This document shows positions 1 to 8,619 of a stretch of 64,000 nt of DNA, piece by piece (the stretch's first letter is position 1; each line of letters starts with the position of its first letter). A program made the translations under genes and the position numbers. Source of the DNA: CAWGQN01 sp963824885 (GTDB lineage: Bacteria; Actinomycetota; Actinomycetes; Actinomycetales; Microbacteriaceae); assembly GCA_963824885.1 (NCBI GenBank), contig CAWGQN010000002.1, positions 186,001 to 250,000 of the forward strand, in the 5' to 3' direction. Under the pieces are notes generated by a model, which saw only the letters and a program-made list of their open reading frames with translations, was not told where the DNA came from and did no database searches.

Positions 1-690
1 TGTGATTGAACGTCAGATCCAGGTAGAGGAGATTGGACGCGAGGCCCACCAACGCGGATACGTCAAGAATCTGGTTGTTGCTGAGGATTAATGCCATGAG
101 GCTGGTAAGGGTACTCAAGTCCGACACATCAACGACTTGGTTTCCGTCCATAAACAGCGCAATAAGGTTCGTGAGGGCGCCGAGAGGCGAGATGCTCACG
201 ACCTGGTTTCCGGCGAGAAATAATCCCGTGAGACTCGTGAGGGTGCTCAGCTCCGACACGTCAACAATGAGGTTTTGGCCCAGATTGAGGGACGAGAGGC
301 TCGTGAGGGTGCCGAGCCCAGACAGGTCAACTATCTGGTTCTGGGCGAGCGTCAAGTCGGTGAGGCTCGTGAGCGTACTGAGCCCCGACACGTCGTCGAT
401 GAGGTTTCCTCCCAAATAGAGCGTGGTGAGGCTCGTGAGGCTTGCCAGTGGCGACACGTCAACAATCTCATTCCCGCTCAAGTCCACGTGAGTGAGGCTC
501 GTGAGGGTTGCCAGTGGCGACACGTCAACAATTTGATTCCCGCCGAAAATGGCGTTGGTGAGGCTCGTGAGGGTAGTCAGGTCCGACACGTCAACGATCA
601 GGTTTCCCGCGAGGTTCAGATTGGTGAGGCTCGTGAGGCTGGACAACGCTGAAAGATCGCTAATCGCGTTGTAGCTGAGGCCGAGGGAGG
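1..690 (-). repeat. Tandem 66-bp LRR-coding repeats
   Basis: Near-identical blocks containing GTGAGGCTCGTGAGGGT on the plus strand recur every 66 bp (for example around 234, 300, 366, 432, 498, 564 and 630). The spacing matches one 22-residue leucine-rich repeat in the minus-strand protein. Such repeats can expand or contract by recombination. Confidence 0.85.
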
Positions 691-998
691 TGAGATTGAT
701 CGCGTTACCGAGGCCGTCAAGCGCCTCAATCGTGCCAAGACTCGGGTCGGCCGTCAGGCTCGTGAGCCCCGCCAAGTCTTCGACGGTAATGTCTTGCTCA
801 GGATCATGCCCGAGCGTCGCGTTTAATATTCAGTGCGAGTGCGGCGTCAGTGATGATGGACTGACTAACGCGAGCCGTCGGAGAACCCATTTCGGGTGTG
901 CCCGGGTGCGCCACTGCGCGTACGACCGGGTTGAAAAAACTTGCGAAAAGACCGGCAACGATAGCAACCGCGTATGACGCGCGAACAACCTTATTCAT
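1..998 (-). pseudogene. Internalin-like leucine-rich-repeat secreted protein, frameshifted and cut by the window edge
   Basis: Read on the minus strand, ATG at 998 with GAGGGGA just upstream starts a signal peptide (MNKVVRASYAVAIVAGLF, ending near VRA-VAH). The frame runs to ALALNIKRDARA and stops at 804. One frame over, just past that point, an open frame continues to the window edge: NATLGHDPEQDITVEDLAGL, then about ten 22-residue repeats of the type LTSLTxLxLxxNxIxDVSxL. The two halves join naturally if one A is removed from the AAA run near 829, giving ALALNINATLGHDPEQ, the usual cap of bacterial LRR proteins. The repeats are the SDS22/internalin type used for surface adhesion or protein binding. 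The C-terminus, and any anchor, lies outside the window. The shift may be a true inactivating mutation, phase variation or a sequencing error. Confidence 0.8.
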
Positions 999-1158
999 GT
1001 TCCCCTCAATCCCACGTCGGTGAGTCCCGAAACTAGGACTAACACACAACAGACCGGTCTTCTCTCCAACACGCGGCGAAGAAGGTGTTTGGCGGGCGTT
1101 TTGGTGGCTCGTGCCGTGTGCGATCCACCCTAGACATGCGCCAAAAGAGCGCGTCACA

Positions 1159-1959
1159 ATGAGGCGTGTGCACAAGACCACCACGCATCATTCCGCGGTT
1201 CGGAGCGTGAGCGATCCGACTAGTTGTCAGACACGACGGGTTGGCACCGTCGCCCTCGTCGCGGCGGCCCTCGTCGCGGTAGAATCCTTCTGGATGGGCA
1301 GCGAGTCCGCCCGCGCGATGACCGGTAACGACACGTGCGCCGAGGCGCCTATGGCATCGATAGGGTGCGACACGGCTGACGTTCCGATTTGGTTGGACAA
1401 TCGACCCATATACGTTGGGATCCTTCCGACGACTCTGTATCGGGTCGACGCGACTGCGCCCCTCGGCGTAGGCGGAGCTTTCTACGAGGGTCTCCCCGCA
1501 GCGGGATTGGGCCTGAGCCTCGTCGATCACGTCTTGGCCGGCCCGCCACTGGGGAACTCGCACGTATTCGTTGGTACAACTGCGAGTCCGATTGTCGCCG
1601 CTCGAGTTGCCGAATCGATTCGTGCTTCGGGCAGGATCCCCTACGTCTACACCGTTCGCGCGACCGAGAGTTATTTCAACGTCGACCAAAGCTTGGGTTG
1701 GATGGCTGAGAATGACTTCGCTCCAGAAGCTCGCAGGACTCGCATCGCGCGGGCACAGGAAATGACCGCTGGGTACGCCCAGTGGGTGACTCCGACGTCC
1801 ATTCGCCCGGACGACATTATGAGCGCGCGCGAGGTGACGCTCCCATTAAATCGCGATCAAGATTTTCGCGAGCAAAATCCCGACGACGTTGTGTACGTGC
1901 ACCGCGGGCCTTCGCAGCCCGGGACGACGCAGGGTTCGCGCCAGCTGCTGACATGGTAG
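1159..1959 (+). CDS. Secreted pertussis-toxin-S1-like ADP-ribosyltransferase-fold protein, catalytic Glu apparently lost
   Basis: 266 residues from ATG 1159; an ATG at 1111 is also possible. A basic N-terminus and hydrophobic stretch (VGTVALVAAALVAV) end at SARA, so export is likely. The mature part follows the order of pertussis toxin S1: LYRVD (R95, matching S1 R9), LVDHVLAG (H124, matching H35), FVGTTAS (matching the FVSTSSS beta strand), PYVYTVRATESYF (matching IYEVRADNNFY), then IRPDDI (matching IPPENI). In S1 and cholera toxin A the catalytic glutamate lies seven residues before that isoleucine; here the position is Q208 (codon CAG at 1780), and the residue two before it is Tyr. The fold therefore looks kept but the ExE/QxE site does not. 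No B-subunit gene is visible nearby. The gene is divergent from the LRR gene. It could be a dead toxin, a scaffold, or an enzyme with a different catalytic residue. Confidence 0.72.
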   Translation: MRRVHKTTTHHSAVRSVSDPTSCQTRRVGTVALVAAALVAVESFWMGSESARAMTGNDTCAEAPMASIGCDTADVPIWLDNRPIYVGILPTTLYRVDATAPLGVGGAFYEGLPAAGLGLSLVDHVLAGPPLGNSHVFVGTTASPIVAARVAESIRASGRIPYVYTVRATESYFNVDQSLGWMAENDFAPEARRTRIARAQEMTAGYAQWVTPTSIRPDDIMSAREVTLPLNRDQDFREQNPDDVVYVHRGPSQPGTTQGSRQLLTW

Positions 1960-2106
1960 AGGCGACGAATTGCGGTCGAATGTGACAGTAACAACCGTCG
2001 GTCGATGCGCGTGCGCGGCGGAGCGATGTCGTCACATTGCGTGCATAATTGTCAGTGGCTGCACGTCGCTGCGAGCCTGATGAGGCAAGTGAGGGCTGGT
2101 CTGCAT

Positions 2107-3126
2107 ATGGCACTGGACGCGGAAAAACCACGACCGCCGAGTATTCGGGACGTTGCGAGGCTCGCGAGCGTTTCTCATCAGACGGTATCGCGAGTTCTCA
2201 ACCGTCATCCGAGCGTTCGGCACGAAACAGAGCGCCGCGTTCTCGACGCGATCACGACGCTGGAGTATCGGCCCAATCGTGCAGCGCGAGCTCTCGTGAC
2301 GAGTCGTTCGCGAACGATCGGCATCTTGTCCGCTTCACGGTCGTGGTACGGACCGGCATCGAGCATTCAGGCTATCGAAGAGGCGGCTCGAGAATCCGGG
2401 TACCTTGTCAATACGACAAACTGCGACGGCGGCAATGTCGAGTCCATTCGCGGTGCGCTCAACCACCTCAATAATCAGGCGATTGAGGGTCTAGTCGTCA
2501 TTGCGCCCCAAGTGCGCGTCTTCGACGCGATTGAACACATGTCTCTCAGGATTCCATTTGTGTGTTTGCAAAACGACGAGCGCGTGCAGGGCAAAGTACT
2601 CGCGGTTGACCAATTGGCGGGGGCGCGCTTCGCGACGCGGCATTTGCTCGACCTCGGTCATCGTCGCATTTATCATCTTGCCGGTCCGCAAGATTGGATC
2701 GAAGCCAAGGCGCGCGTGCGAGGATTTCTCGGCGAAATGGCGGCGGTTAATGCCTCGACGACCGCGCCGATCCTGGGTGACTGGAGCGCCGAGTTTGGGT
2801 ACCACGCGGGACGTGAGCTTTTGAGAAGGCGCGACTTCACGGCGGTATTTTCGGCAAACGACCAGATGGCGCTCGGACTCATGCACGCGGTTCGCGATGC
2901 CGCGCTCGACGTCCCGCGCGATATCAGCATTGTGGGATTCGACGATGTTCCCGAGGCCGAACATTTTTGGCCACCATTGACGACCGTGCAACAAGATTTT
3001 GCCGAACTCGGTCGCCGCGCGATCACGCTCATTCTCGGCGACATCAACGGTGACGGCGACGGTCACGGTGGCACAATTACGCCAAACCTCATCGTACGCG
3101 CTTCAACGGCTCTTCCCGCTTTCTGA
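2107..3126 (+). CDS. araR: LacI-family transcriptional regulator, probable arabinose repressor
   Basis: 339 residues. ATG 2107 is chosen because GTGAGGG precedes it and the reading frame from there begins with a standard LacI N-terminus: SIRDVARLASVSHQTVSRVL is the helix-turn-helix plus hinge start at about residues 12-31, followed by a periplasmic-binding-protein-like effector domain (LDLGHRRIYHLAGP, VFSANDQMALGLMHA, DISIVGFDDVPEAEHFWPPLTTV). It lies directly upstream of araBDA in the same orientation, separated by 233 bases that hold a TGTGA-N4-TCACA palindrome. From context it most likely represses the arabinose genes and releases DNA on binding a pentose. The family is certain; the ligand is inferred. 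Confidence 0.85.
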   Translation: MALDAEKPRPPSIRDVARLASVSHQTVSRVLNRHPSVRHETERRVLDAITTLEYRPNRAARALVTSRSRTIGILSASRSWYGPASSIQAIEEAARESGYLVNTTNCDGGNVESIRGALNHLNNQAIEGLVVIAPQVRVFDAIEHMSLRIPFVCLQNDERVQGKVLAVDQLAGARFATRHLLDLGHRRIYHLAGPQDWIEAKARVRGFLGEMAAVNASTTAPILGDWSAEFGYHAGRELLRRRDFTAVFSANDQMALGLMHAVRDAALDVPRDISIVGFDDVPEAEHFWPPLTTVQQDFAELGRRAITLILGDINGDGDGHGGTITPNLIVRASTALPAF

Positions 3127-3218
3127 TTCGAGCGCAATTCGGGAGGGGCGCGTCCGCGAGCGTGAGTTACCGCGATTTGACAGCCGTGCCCCACATGTGG
3201 CTACCTTGAAGTGGAATT

Positions 3219-3232
3219 TGTGACCGTTCACA
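3219..3232. promoter_or_regulatory. Palindrome TGTGACCGTTCACA, candidate operator of the adjacent LacI-type regulator
   Basis: Two five-base arms, TGTGA and TCACA, around CCGT form a symmetric site in the gap between the regulator and araB, where LacI-family operators are usually found. Half-sites (TGTGAC near 1981 and GTCACA near 2033) also lie ahead of the regulator gene, which would fit autoregulation. The assignment is by position and symmetry only. Confidence 0.5.
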
Positions 3233-3359
3233 TTAGGCGCATTTTCGCAACTAAGTTTGGACCGCGCGGCAGTGCCGCGTGGGGCCGAACGGACTGCTTG
3301 GGAAGCGCGACACCGCATTCCCGCGTATCTAGTTTTTACGACAAAGGGGTCGACCCGAC

Positions 3360-5087
3360 ATGGAACAAACCCGCCCCACCGGTTTCGATGATGCCTGTGC
3401 CGTGGGTGTCGATTTTGGAACCCTCGCCGCCCGTGCGGTCGTCGTTCGCGTGTCCGACGGAACAGAATTCGGCTCGGCCTCGTTCGACTATCCGCACGGT
3501 GTCATGGATACGACACTCGGTGAAACCGGAATTGCCCTTGATCCGGCGTGGGCTCTCCAGGATCCATCCGACTACATCGAAGCGCTCAAAGCCGTTGTGC
3601 CTCGCGCGCTCTCCAACGCGCGCGTCCCTGTCGACCGAGTAATCGGAATCGCGACGGACTTCACGGCCTCGACGCTTGTGCCAGTGTTAGCCGACGGAAC
3701 ACCACTGAGCGAGATTCCCGAATTCGTTGACCGCCCCCACGCGTACGTCAAGCTGTGGAAACACCACGCCGCCGCGGACCACGCGAGCCGAATTACCGAC
3801 CTCGCCGCCGCCCGGGGCGAAGCCTGGTTGTCTCGGTACGGCGGTGTCATTTCGAGCGAGTGGCAATTTGCCAAGGCACTTCAATTGCTCGAAGAGGATC
3901 GTGAAATCTACGACAGCATGGACAAGTGGGTCGAGGCCGCCGACTGGATCGTGTGGCAACTCACCGGCACGTGCATTCGAAACGCGTGCTCGGCCGGCTA
4001 CAAAGGATTGTTTCAAGACGGCGTTCATCCGACGCGCGAATTCCTCGCGGCGCTCAACCCGGACTTTGCGGATTTTGTCGACGCAAAGATTCCGCGCGAC
4101 ACGCGCGAGGCCGGCGCTCGTGCGGGTTCGTTGTCGACCCGGGCCGCAGCGTGGACGGGGCTCCCCGCGGGCATCGCGGTCGCCGTCGGCAACGTCGATG
4201 CTCACGTGACGGCCGCCGCGGTGCAAGCAACGACGCCGGGTCGGATGGTCGCGATCATGGGGACGAGCACGTGTCACGTCGTGAACTCGGAGGTCTTGAC
4301 GGAGGTACCCGGCATGTGCGGCGTGGTCAGCGGAGGTATTGTGCCGGGCCTGTACGGGTATGAGGCCGGGCAATCGGGCGTGGGAGATTTGTTCGCGTGG
4401 TACGTCGCTAATCAGGTTCCCTCCCACTATTACGACGAGGCGGCCTCGCGCGGGGTCGGAATACACGAGTACCTCTCTGACCTGAGTGAAGACCAACCGG
4501 TTGGTGGGCACGGTCTCGTCGCGCTCGATTGGCACAGCGGAAATCGTTCAATACTCGTCGATCACGAGCTGTCCGGCCTCGTTCTCGGTGCAACGATTGC
4601 GACTCGCGCAGAAGAGGTCTATCGAGCTCTCTTCGAGGCGACCGCGTTTGGCGCTCGCCGAATTGTCGAAGCGTTCACAACGTCGGGCGTTGCCGTGACG
4701 GAACTGATCGTCACGGGCGGCTTGCTCAAGAACGCGCTCCTCATGCAGATCTATTCGGATGTTCTTCGCTTGCCGATCTCCGCGATAACCAGCCACGAGG
4801 GTCCCGCACTCGGCTCGGCGATCCACGCGGCGGTCGCGGCGGGCGCGTACGACGATATTTTTGCCGCGAGCAACGCCATGGGACAAGTCAGTGCTCGCGC
4901 ATACGTCCCTCGCGACCTCGAGGCCGCCGTCTATGACCGGTTGTACGCGGAGTATCTCACGTTGCACGATTACTTTGGGCGAGGCAACAACTCGGTCATG
5001 AGACGTCTGACTCGTTTGCGGCGGGAGGCGCTCTCGCGCACCGCGATTGACCCGGTCGCTGCCGTGAGTCGCGAGGTGCACTCGTGA
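3360..5087 (+). CDS. araB: Ribulokinase
   Basis: 575 residues, FGGY carbohydrate kinase family; phosphorylates L-ribulose to L-ribulose 5-phosphate in cytoplasmic L-arabinose catabolism. The N-terminal phosphate-binding loop is GVDFGTLAARAVVV (residues 16-29). DRPHAYVKLWKHHAA (124-138) is the hallmark stretch of AraB that sets it apart from xylulokinase. The C-terminal half holds IMGTSTCHVV and TGGLLKN, the second ATPase-fold motifs. ATG 3360 follows AAAGGGG at a good distance. It is the first gene of araB-araD-araA; its TGA overlaps the GTG of araD. The length is usual for the family. Confidence 0.95.
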   Translation: MEQTRPTGFDDACAVGVDFGTLAARAVVVRVSDGTEFGSASFDYPHGVMDTTLGETGIALDPAWALQDPSDYIEALKAVVPRALSNARVPVDRVIGIATDFTASTLVPVLADGTPLSEIPEFVDRPHAYVKLWKHHAAADHASRITDLAAARGEAWLSRYGGVISSEWQFAKALQLLEEDREIYDSMDKWVEAADWIVWQLTGTCIRNACSAGYKGLFQDGVHPTREFLAALNPDFADFVDAKIPRDTREAGARAGSLSTRAAAWTGLPAGIAVAVGNVDAHVTAAAVQATTPGRMVAIMGTSTCHVVNSEVLTEVPGMCGVVSGGIVPGLYGYEAGQSGVGDLFAWYVANQVPSHYYDEAASRGVGIHEYLSDLSEDQPVGGHGLVALDWHSGNRSILVDHELSGLVLGATIATRAEEVYRALFEATAFGARRIVEAFTTSGVAVTELIVTGGLLKNALLMQIYSDVLRLPISAITSHEGPALGSAIHAAVAAGAYDDIFAASNAMGQVSARAYVPRDLEAAVYDRLYAEYLTLHDYFGRGNNSVMRRLTRLRREALSRTAIDPVAAVSREVHS

Positions 5088-5794
5088 CTCCGTCTCCCGC
5101 TGAAATCGAAGTTCAAATCGCGCGTGCGCGCGCCACCGTCTCACGGCTCCACGCGGAACTCGTGCGCTACAAGCTGGTTGTCTGGACCGGCGGGAACATT
5201 TCGGAGCGCGTGCCCGGCGTGGACCGATTTGTCATTAAACCCAGTGGCGTGAGTTATGACGACTTGCGGCCCGAAAGTCAGATCTTGGTTGACCTCGACG
5301 GATCCGTGGTCGATGGTACTCCCGGCTCGACGGGGACGCCGTCAAGCGACACGGCTGCGCACGCTTACGTCTATCGGACAATGCCACACGTTGGGGGGAT
5401 AGCGCACACGCATTCGCCGTATGCGACCGCGTGGGCGGCCCGCGGCGAAGCGATTCCTTGCGTTGTCACTGCAATGGCCGACGAGTTTGGCGGCGAAATT
5501 CCCGTTGGCCCGTTTGCGACGATCGGAGATGACTCGATCGGACGCGGCATTGTCGCGACCCTCGCGAATCACCGGTCGCCAGCCGTGCTCATGCAAAATC
5601 ACGGTGTCTTCACAATAGGGAGAGACGCGACTGCCGCCGTCAAGGCCGCCGTGATGGCAGAAGACGTCGCTCGAACCGTGCATATTGCGCGCCAGATCGG
5701 CGAGCCGCTGACCATCCCGCAGGACTCGATCGACACCCTGTATGAGCGGTATCAGAGTGCGTACGGGCAAGTGCGCGTGGCGGGTGCGACATGA
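5084..5794 (+). CDS. araD: L-ribulose-5-phosphate 4-epimerase
   Basis: 236 residues, class II aldolase/epimerase fold; converts L-ribulose 5-phosphate to D-xylulose 5-phosphate, the last step before the pentose phosphate pathway. Seen: GGNISER (36-42) and the phosphate-binding KPSGVSYDDL, zinc ligands in AHTHSPYATAW (H108, H110) and in MQNHGVF (H173). GTG 5084 overlaps the araB stop as GTGA and its own stop overlaps the araA start as ATGA, so the three genes are almost certainly translationally coupled. Confidence 0.93.
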   Translation: MTPSPAEIEVQIARARATVSRLHAELVRYKLVVWTGGNISERVPGVDRFVIKPSGVSYDDLRPESQILVDLDGSVVDGTPGSTGTPSSDTAAHAYVYRTMPHVGGIAHTHSPYATAWAARGEAIPCVVTAMADEFGGEIPVGPFATIGDDSIGRGIVATLANHRSPAVLMQNHGVFTIGRDATAAVKAAVMAEDVARTVHIARQIGEPLTIPQDSIDTLYERYQSAYGQVRVAGAT

Positions 5795-7311
5795 GTAACT
5801 CGATAGTTCCCGTCCTCGCGGACTACGAGGTGTGGTTCGTCACGGGCAGCCAGAGCTTGTATGGCGAGGACGCTCTTCGGCAGGTCGCCGACCAATCGCG
5901 CGAGATTGCACGGTGCCTCAATGCGTCACTCGAGATTCCCGTGACGATTCGATGGAAGCCCGTTGTGACGAGTGCGGACGGAATTCGTCGCGTGATGCTC
6001 GAGGCAAATTCAGATGATCGCGTCATCGGCCTCGTCGCGTGGATGCACACGTTCAGTCCCGCGAAGCAGTGGATCAGTGGTCTCCTCGTCGCGGACAAAC
6101 CCCTGCTTCACTTCCACACTCAAGCCAACGTCGAGTTGCCGTGGAGCGAAATCGACTTCACCTTCATGAATCTCAATCAGGCCGCACACGGCGACCGCGA
6201 GTTTGGCTACGTCCAGACTCGAATGGGAGTGTCGAGAAAGACCGTCGTGGGTCACGTCTCTAACCCCACGGTCACCGCGGCAATCGGCACGTGGACCCGC
6301 GCGGCCGCGGGCTGGCACGCCGCGCGCACTCTCAAGGTCGCGCGGTTTGGCGACAATATGCGCTACGTCTCGTCGACGGAGGGTGACAAGACAGAAGCGC
6401 AATTGCGCTTTGGCACTCAAGTGAACTCGTGGAGTGTGACGGAACTCGCCGATGCTGTCAGCGCCGTTGGTACGACCGAGATCGATGCGCTCGTCGCCGA
6501 ATACGAAGAACTCTATAGCGTGGCCCCCGAACTTCGCCGCGGCGCAGAACGGCACGGTTCTTTGCGCGACGGCGCCGCGATCGAGCTGGGATTGCGCGCT
6601 TTTCTCGAGGCCGGTGGGTTGTGCGCGTTGACGACAAACTTCGAAGATTTGGGTGCGCTCCGTCAACTTCCCGGACTCGCGATTCAGAGGCTCATGGCGG
6701 ATGGTTACGGGTTTGGCGCGGAAGGCGACTGGAAGACCGCGATTCTCGTTCGGGTCGCGACCGTGTTCGGCGGGCAATTGCCGGGGGGCGCGTCCCTCAT
6801 GGAGGATTACACGTATCACCTTGTTGCGGGCGAAGAGAAGATTCTTGGCGCGCACATGCTCGAGGTGAGTCCGAGCTTGACCACTTCTCGCGCGTCACTC
6901 GAGATTCATCCGCTCGCAATTGGTCGCAAAGACGACCCGGTGCGCCTCGTCTTCGATGCCGACCCGGGTCCGGCCGTCGTCGTCGCGTTGGCTGATTTGG
7001 GGGACCGATTCCGACTCGTCGCGAACGAAGTCGACGTGATCCCGCCCGACGAACCACTCCCCAATTTGCCGGTCGCGCGGGCCGTGTGGCGACCTAAACC
7101 CGATTTTTCCACGTCGGCCGCCGCGTGGTTGACCGCGGGTGCTCCCCACCACTCGGTCTTGTCGACGGCAGTCGGCACGGAGGTTTTTGACGATTTTGCC
7201 GCAATGGCAAACGTTGAACTCCTAACAATCGATGCCACGACATCCCTCCGTGATTTTGCGAAGGAGGTGCGGTGGAACCAAGCTTATTATCGTTTGGCCT
7301 TAGGTATTTAG
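5791..7311 (+). CDS. araA: L-arabinose isomerase
   Basis: 506 residues, the usual length for AraA; converts L-arabinose to L-ribulose in the cytoplasm. The N-terminus YEVWFVTGSQSLYGEDAL and the segments WMHTFSPAKQWI, HFHTQ and FTTNFEDLG-like LTTNFEDLGALRQLPG are characteristic. GEGDWK-type AEGDWKTA and MEDYTYHL around residues 310-345 carry the metal-binding glutamates of the family. It is the third gene of araBDA, with an ATGA overlap with araD, and is followed by a strong hairpin. Confidence 0.95.
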   Translation: MSNSIVPVLADYEVWFVTGSQSLYGEDALRQVADQSREIARCLNASLEIPVTIRWKPVVTSADGIRRVMLEANSDDRVIGLVAWMHTFSPAKQWISGLLVADKPLLHFHTQANVELPWSEIDFTFMNLNQAAHGDREFGYVQTRMGVSRKTVVGHVSNPTVTAAIGTWTRAAAGWHAARTLKVARFGDNMRYVSSTEGDKTEAQLRFGTQVNSWSVTELADAVSAVGTTEIDALVAEYEELYSVAPELRRGAERHGSLRDGAAIELGLRAFLEAGGLCALTTNFEDLGALRQLPGLAIQRLMADGYGFGAEGDWKTAILVRVATVFGGQLPGGASLMEDYTYHLVAGEEKILGAHMLEVSPSLTTSRASLEIHPLAIGRKDDPVRLVFDADPGPAVVVALADLGDRFRLVANEVDVIPPDEPLPNLPVARAVWRPKPDFSTSAAAWLTAGAPHHSVLSTAVGTEVFDDFAAMANVELLTIDATTSLRDFAKEVRWNQAYYRLALGI

Positions 7312-7321
7312 ACCCTCCGAT

Positions 7322-7356
7322 TTATCCGGGGGTGGTTGCCTCCCGCCCCCGGATAA
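7322..7356 (+). terminator. Hairpin after araA, probable terminator or mRNA 3' end
   Basis: TTATCCGGGGG and CCCCCGGATAA form a perfect 11-bp stem around a 13-base loop, 10 bases after the araA stop. No run of T follows, so it may act as a pause or stabilising structure rather than a full intrinsic terminator. Confidence 0.6.
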
Positions 7357-7382
7357 TGCCGCACAGACCGGACCACATTGTT

Positions 7383-7411
7383 TTGACATAACCCAAAGCG
7401 TTCGGTGCAGT
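7383..7411 (+). promoter_or_regulatory. Possible promoter of the sugar transporter operon
   Basis: TTGACA at 7383 is a consensus -35 box; 17 bases on, TGCAGT is a weak -10. It sits between the araA hairpin and the binding-protein gene, so the transporter may have its own promoter. Confidence 0.35.
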
Positions 7412-7435
7412 GAACAATCAAGAAAAGGAACCACA

Positions 7436-8536
7436 TTGAAAAAGAAAATTCTGCTTTCTACCGTCGCAACTGGCGCGTTGCTCGTCTCGCTCACAGCGTG
7501 CGCAGGCGGCACCTCGGCATCGTCCGACAAGGGGCTCATTGGCGTTTCGATGCCCACGAGAGCCTCGGAAAGGTGGATCAAAGACGGCGAAAACATCAAG
7601 AATCAGCTCGAGAATGTGGGCTACAAGGTCGACCTCCAATTTGCCGAAGACAAGATTCCGACGCAGGTCTCTCAAATCGAAAACATGATTACCAAGGGGG
7701 TAAAAGAACTCATTATCGCCTCGATCGACGGCACGACGCTCACGAGCACGTTGCAAACCGCGGCGGACAACAGGATTCCGGTCATCGCATATGACCGTCT
7801 GCTTCGCAATTCGCCGAATATCGATTATTACGCGACATTCGACAACTACAAAGTCGGCGTCGAGCAGGGGACCTCGCTCCTGACGGGCCTTGGCCTGCTC
7901 GACTCGAAGGGCGTCGACACCGGAAAGCCGGGTCCGTTCAACGTCGAGCTGTTCGCGGGCAGCCCCGATGACAACAATTCGTCGTTCTTTTTTAACGGGG
8001 CATTCGACACGCTCAAGCCATTTATCGCGAGTGGACGAATAGTCGTGAAATCGGGGCAAACCGATTTCAACACCGTCTCGACGCTCCGCTGGGATCCGGC
8101 AACCGCCCAGGCTCGCATGGAAAACATTCTCACGTCGACCTATTCGAACGGCTCGAAGGTAAACGGGATCTTGTCGCCGTACGACGGCCTTTCGCGAGGC
8201 ATCATATCGGCCCTCGTGTCGGGTGGCTACGCAAAAGGGTCGAATTTCCCGATCATCACCGGTCAAGACGCAGAACTCGATTCCGTTAAAGCGATCAAGT
8301 CGGGCGAGCAATACGCAACCATCTTCAAGGACACTCGAGAACTCGCAAAGGTTGCGGTGAAGATGGCGCAAGCGGTGCTCGACGGCACAACGCCCGAAAC
8401 AAACGACACGAAAACCTATGACAACGGCACGAAGGTTGTTCCGGCGTACCTGCTGCCGCCCGTCATTGTGACGAAAGATTCTATCGATTCCACGCTCATA
8501 GGGTCTGGTTACTACACTCAAGCGCAAATCGGTTAG
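7436..8536 (+). CDS. chvE: Sugar ABC transporter substrate-binding lipoprotein, ChvE family
   Basis: 366 residues from TTG 7436, supported by AAAAGGA upstream and a clean lipoprotein signal (KKKILLSTVATGALLVSLTAC; lipobox LTAC, Cys22). The mature protein has the type I periplasmic-binding fold typical of ChvE/multiple-sugar binding proteins: GVSMPTRASERWIKDG, LIIASIDGTTL, VIAYDRLLRNSPNIDYYATFDN, ELFAGSPDDNNS and ITGQDAELDSVKAI. ChvE-type proteins bind arabinose, xylose, glucose and galactose; next to araBDA, L-arabinose is the likely ligand. It is lipid-anchored outside the membrane and hands sugar to the permease encoded two genes downstream. Confidence 0.9.
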   Translation: MKKKILLSTVATGALLVSLTACAGGTSASSDKGLIGVSMPTRASERWIKDGENIKNQLENVGYKVDLQFAEDKIPTQVSQIENMITKGVKELIIASIDGTTLTSTLQTAADNRIPVIAYDRLLRNSPNIDYYATFDNYKVGVEQGTSLLTGLGLLDSKGVDTGKPGPFNVELFAGSPDDNNSSFFFNGAFDTLKPFIASGRIVVKSGQTDFNTVSTLRWDPATAQARMENILTSTYSNGSKVNGILSPYDGLSRGIISALVSGGYAKGSNFPIITGQDAELDSVKAIKSGEQYATIFKDTRELAKVAVKMAQAVLDGTTPETNDTKTYDNGTKVVPAYLLPPVIVTKDSIDSTLIGSGYYTQAQIG

Positions 8537-8549
8537 GACGCGGTCGTTT

Positions 8550-8582
8550 CAGAGGTGGGGCGCTTCGGTTTCCCCACCTCTG
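8550..8582 (+). terminator. Intercistronic hairpin between binding protein and ATPase genes
   Basis: CAGAGGTGGGG and CCCCACCTCTG pair perfectly (11 bp, 11-base loop), 14 bases after the binding-protein stop. Hairpins here commonly stabilise the upstream mRNA or partly terminate, so that the binding protein is made in excess over the membrane components. Confidence 0.65.
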
Positions 8583-8619
8583 GCCGACTGTTCGCACTAT
8601 CTAGGGAGAAATTGACACC

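Noticed and set aside
33..652. Plus-strand frames over the LRR repeats
   Set aside because: They are repetitive shadows of the minus-strand leucine-rich repeats and have no ribosome-binding site or recognisable domain.
1..690. Regular repeats resembling a CRISPR array
   Set aside because: The 66-bp period equals one 22-residue LRR in an open frame; there are no unique spacers and no cas genes.
7418..8527. Long minus-strand frame opposite the sugar-binding protein
   Set aside because: High-GC shadow; the plus-strand gene has a lipoprotein signal and full ChvE motifs.
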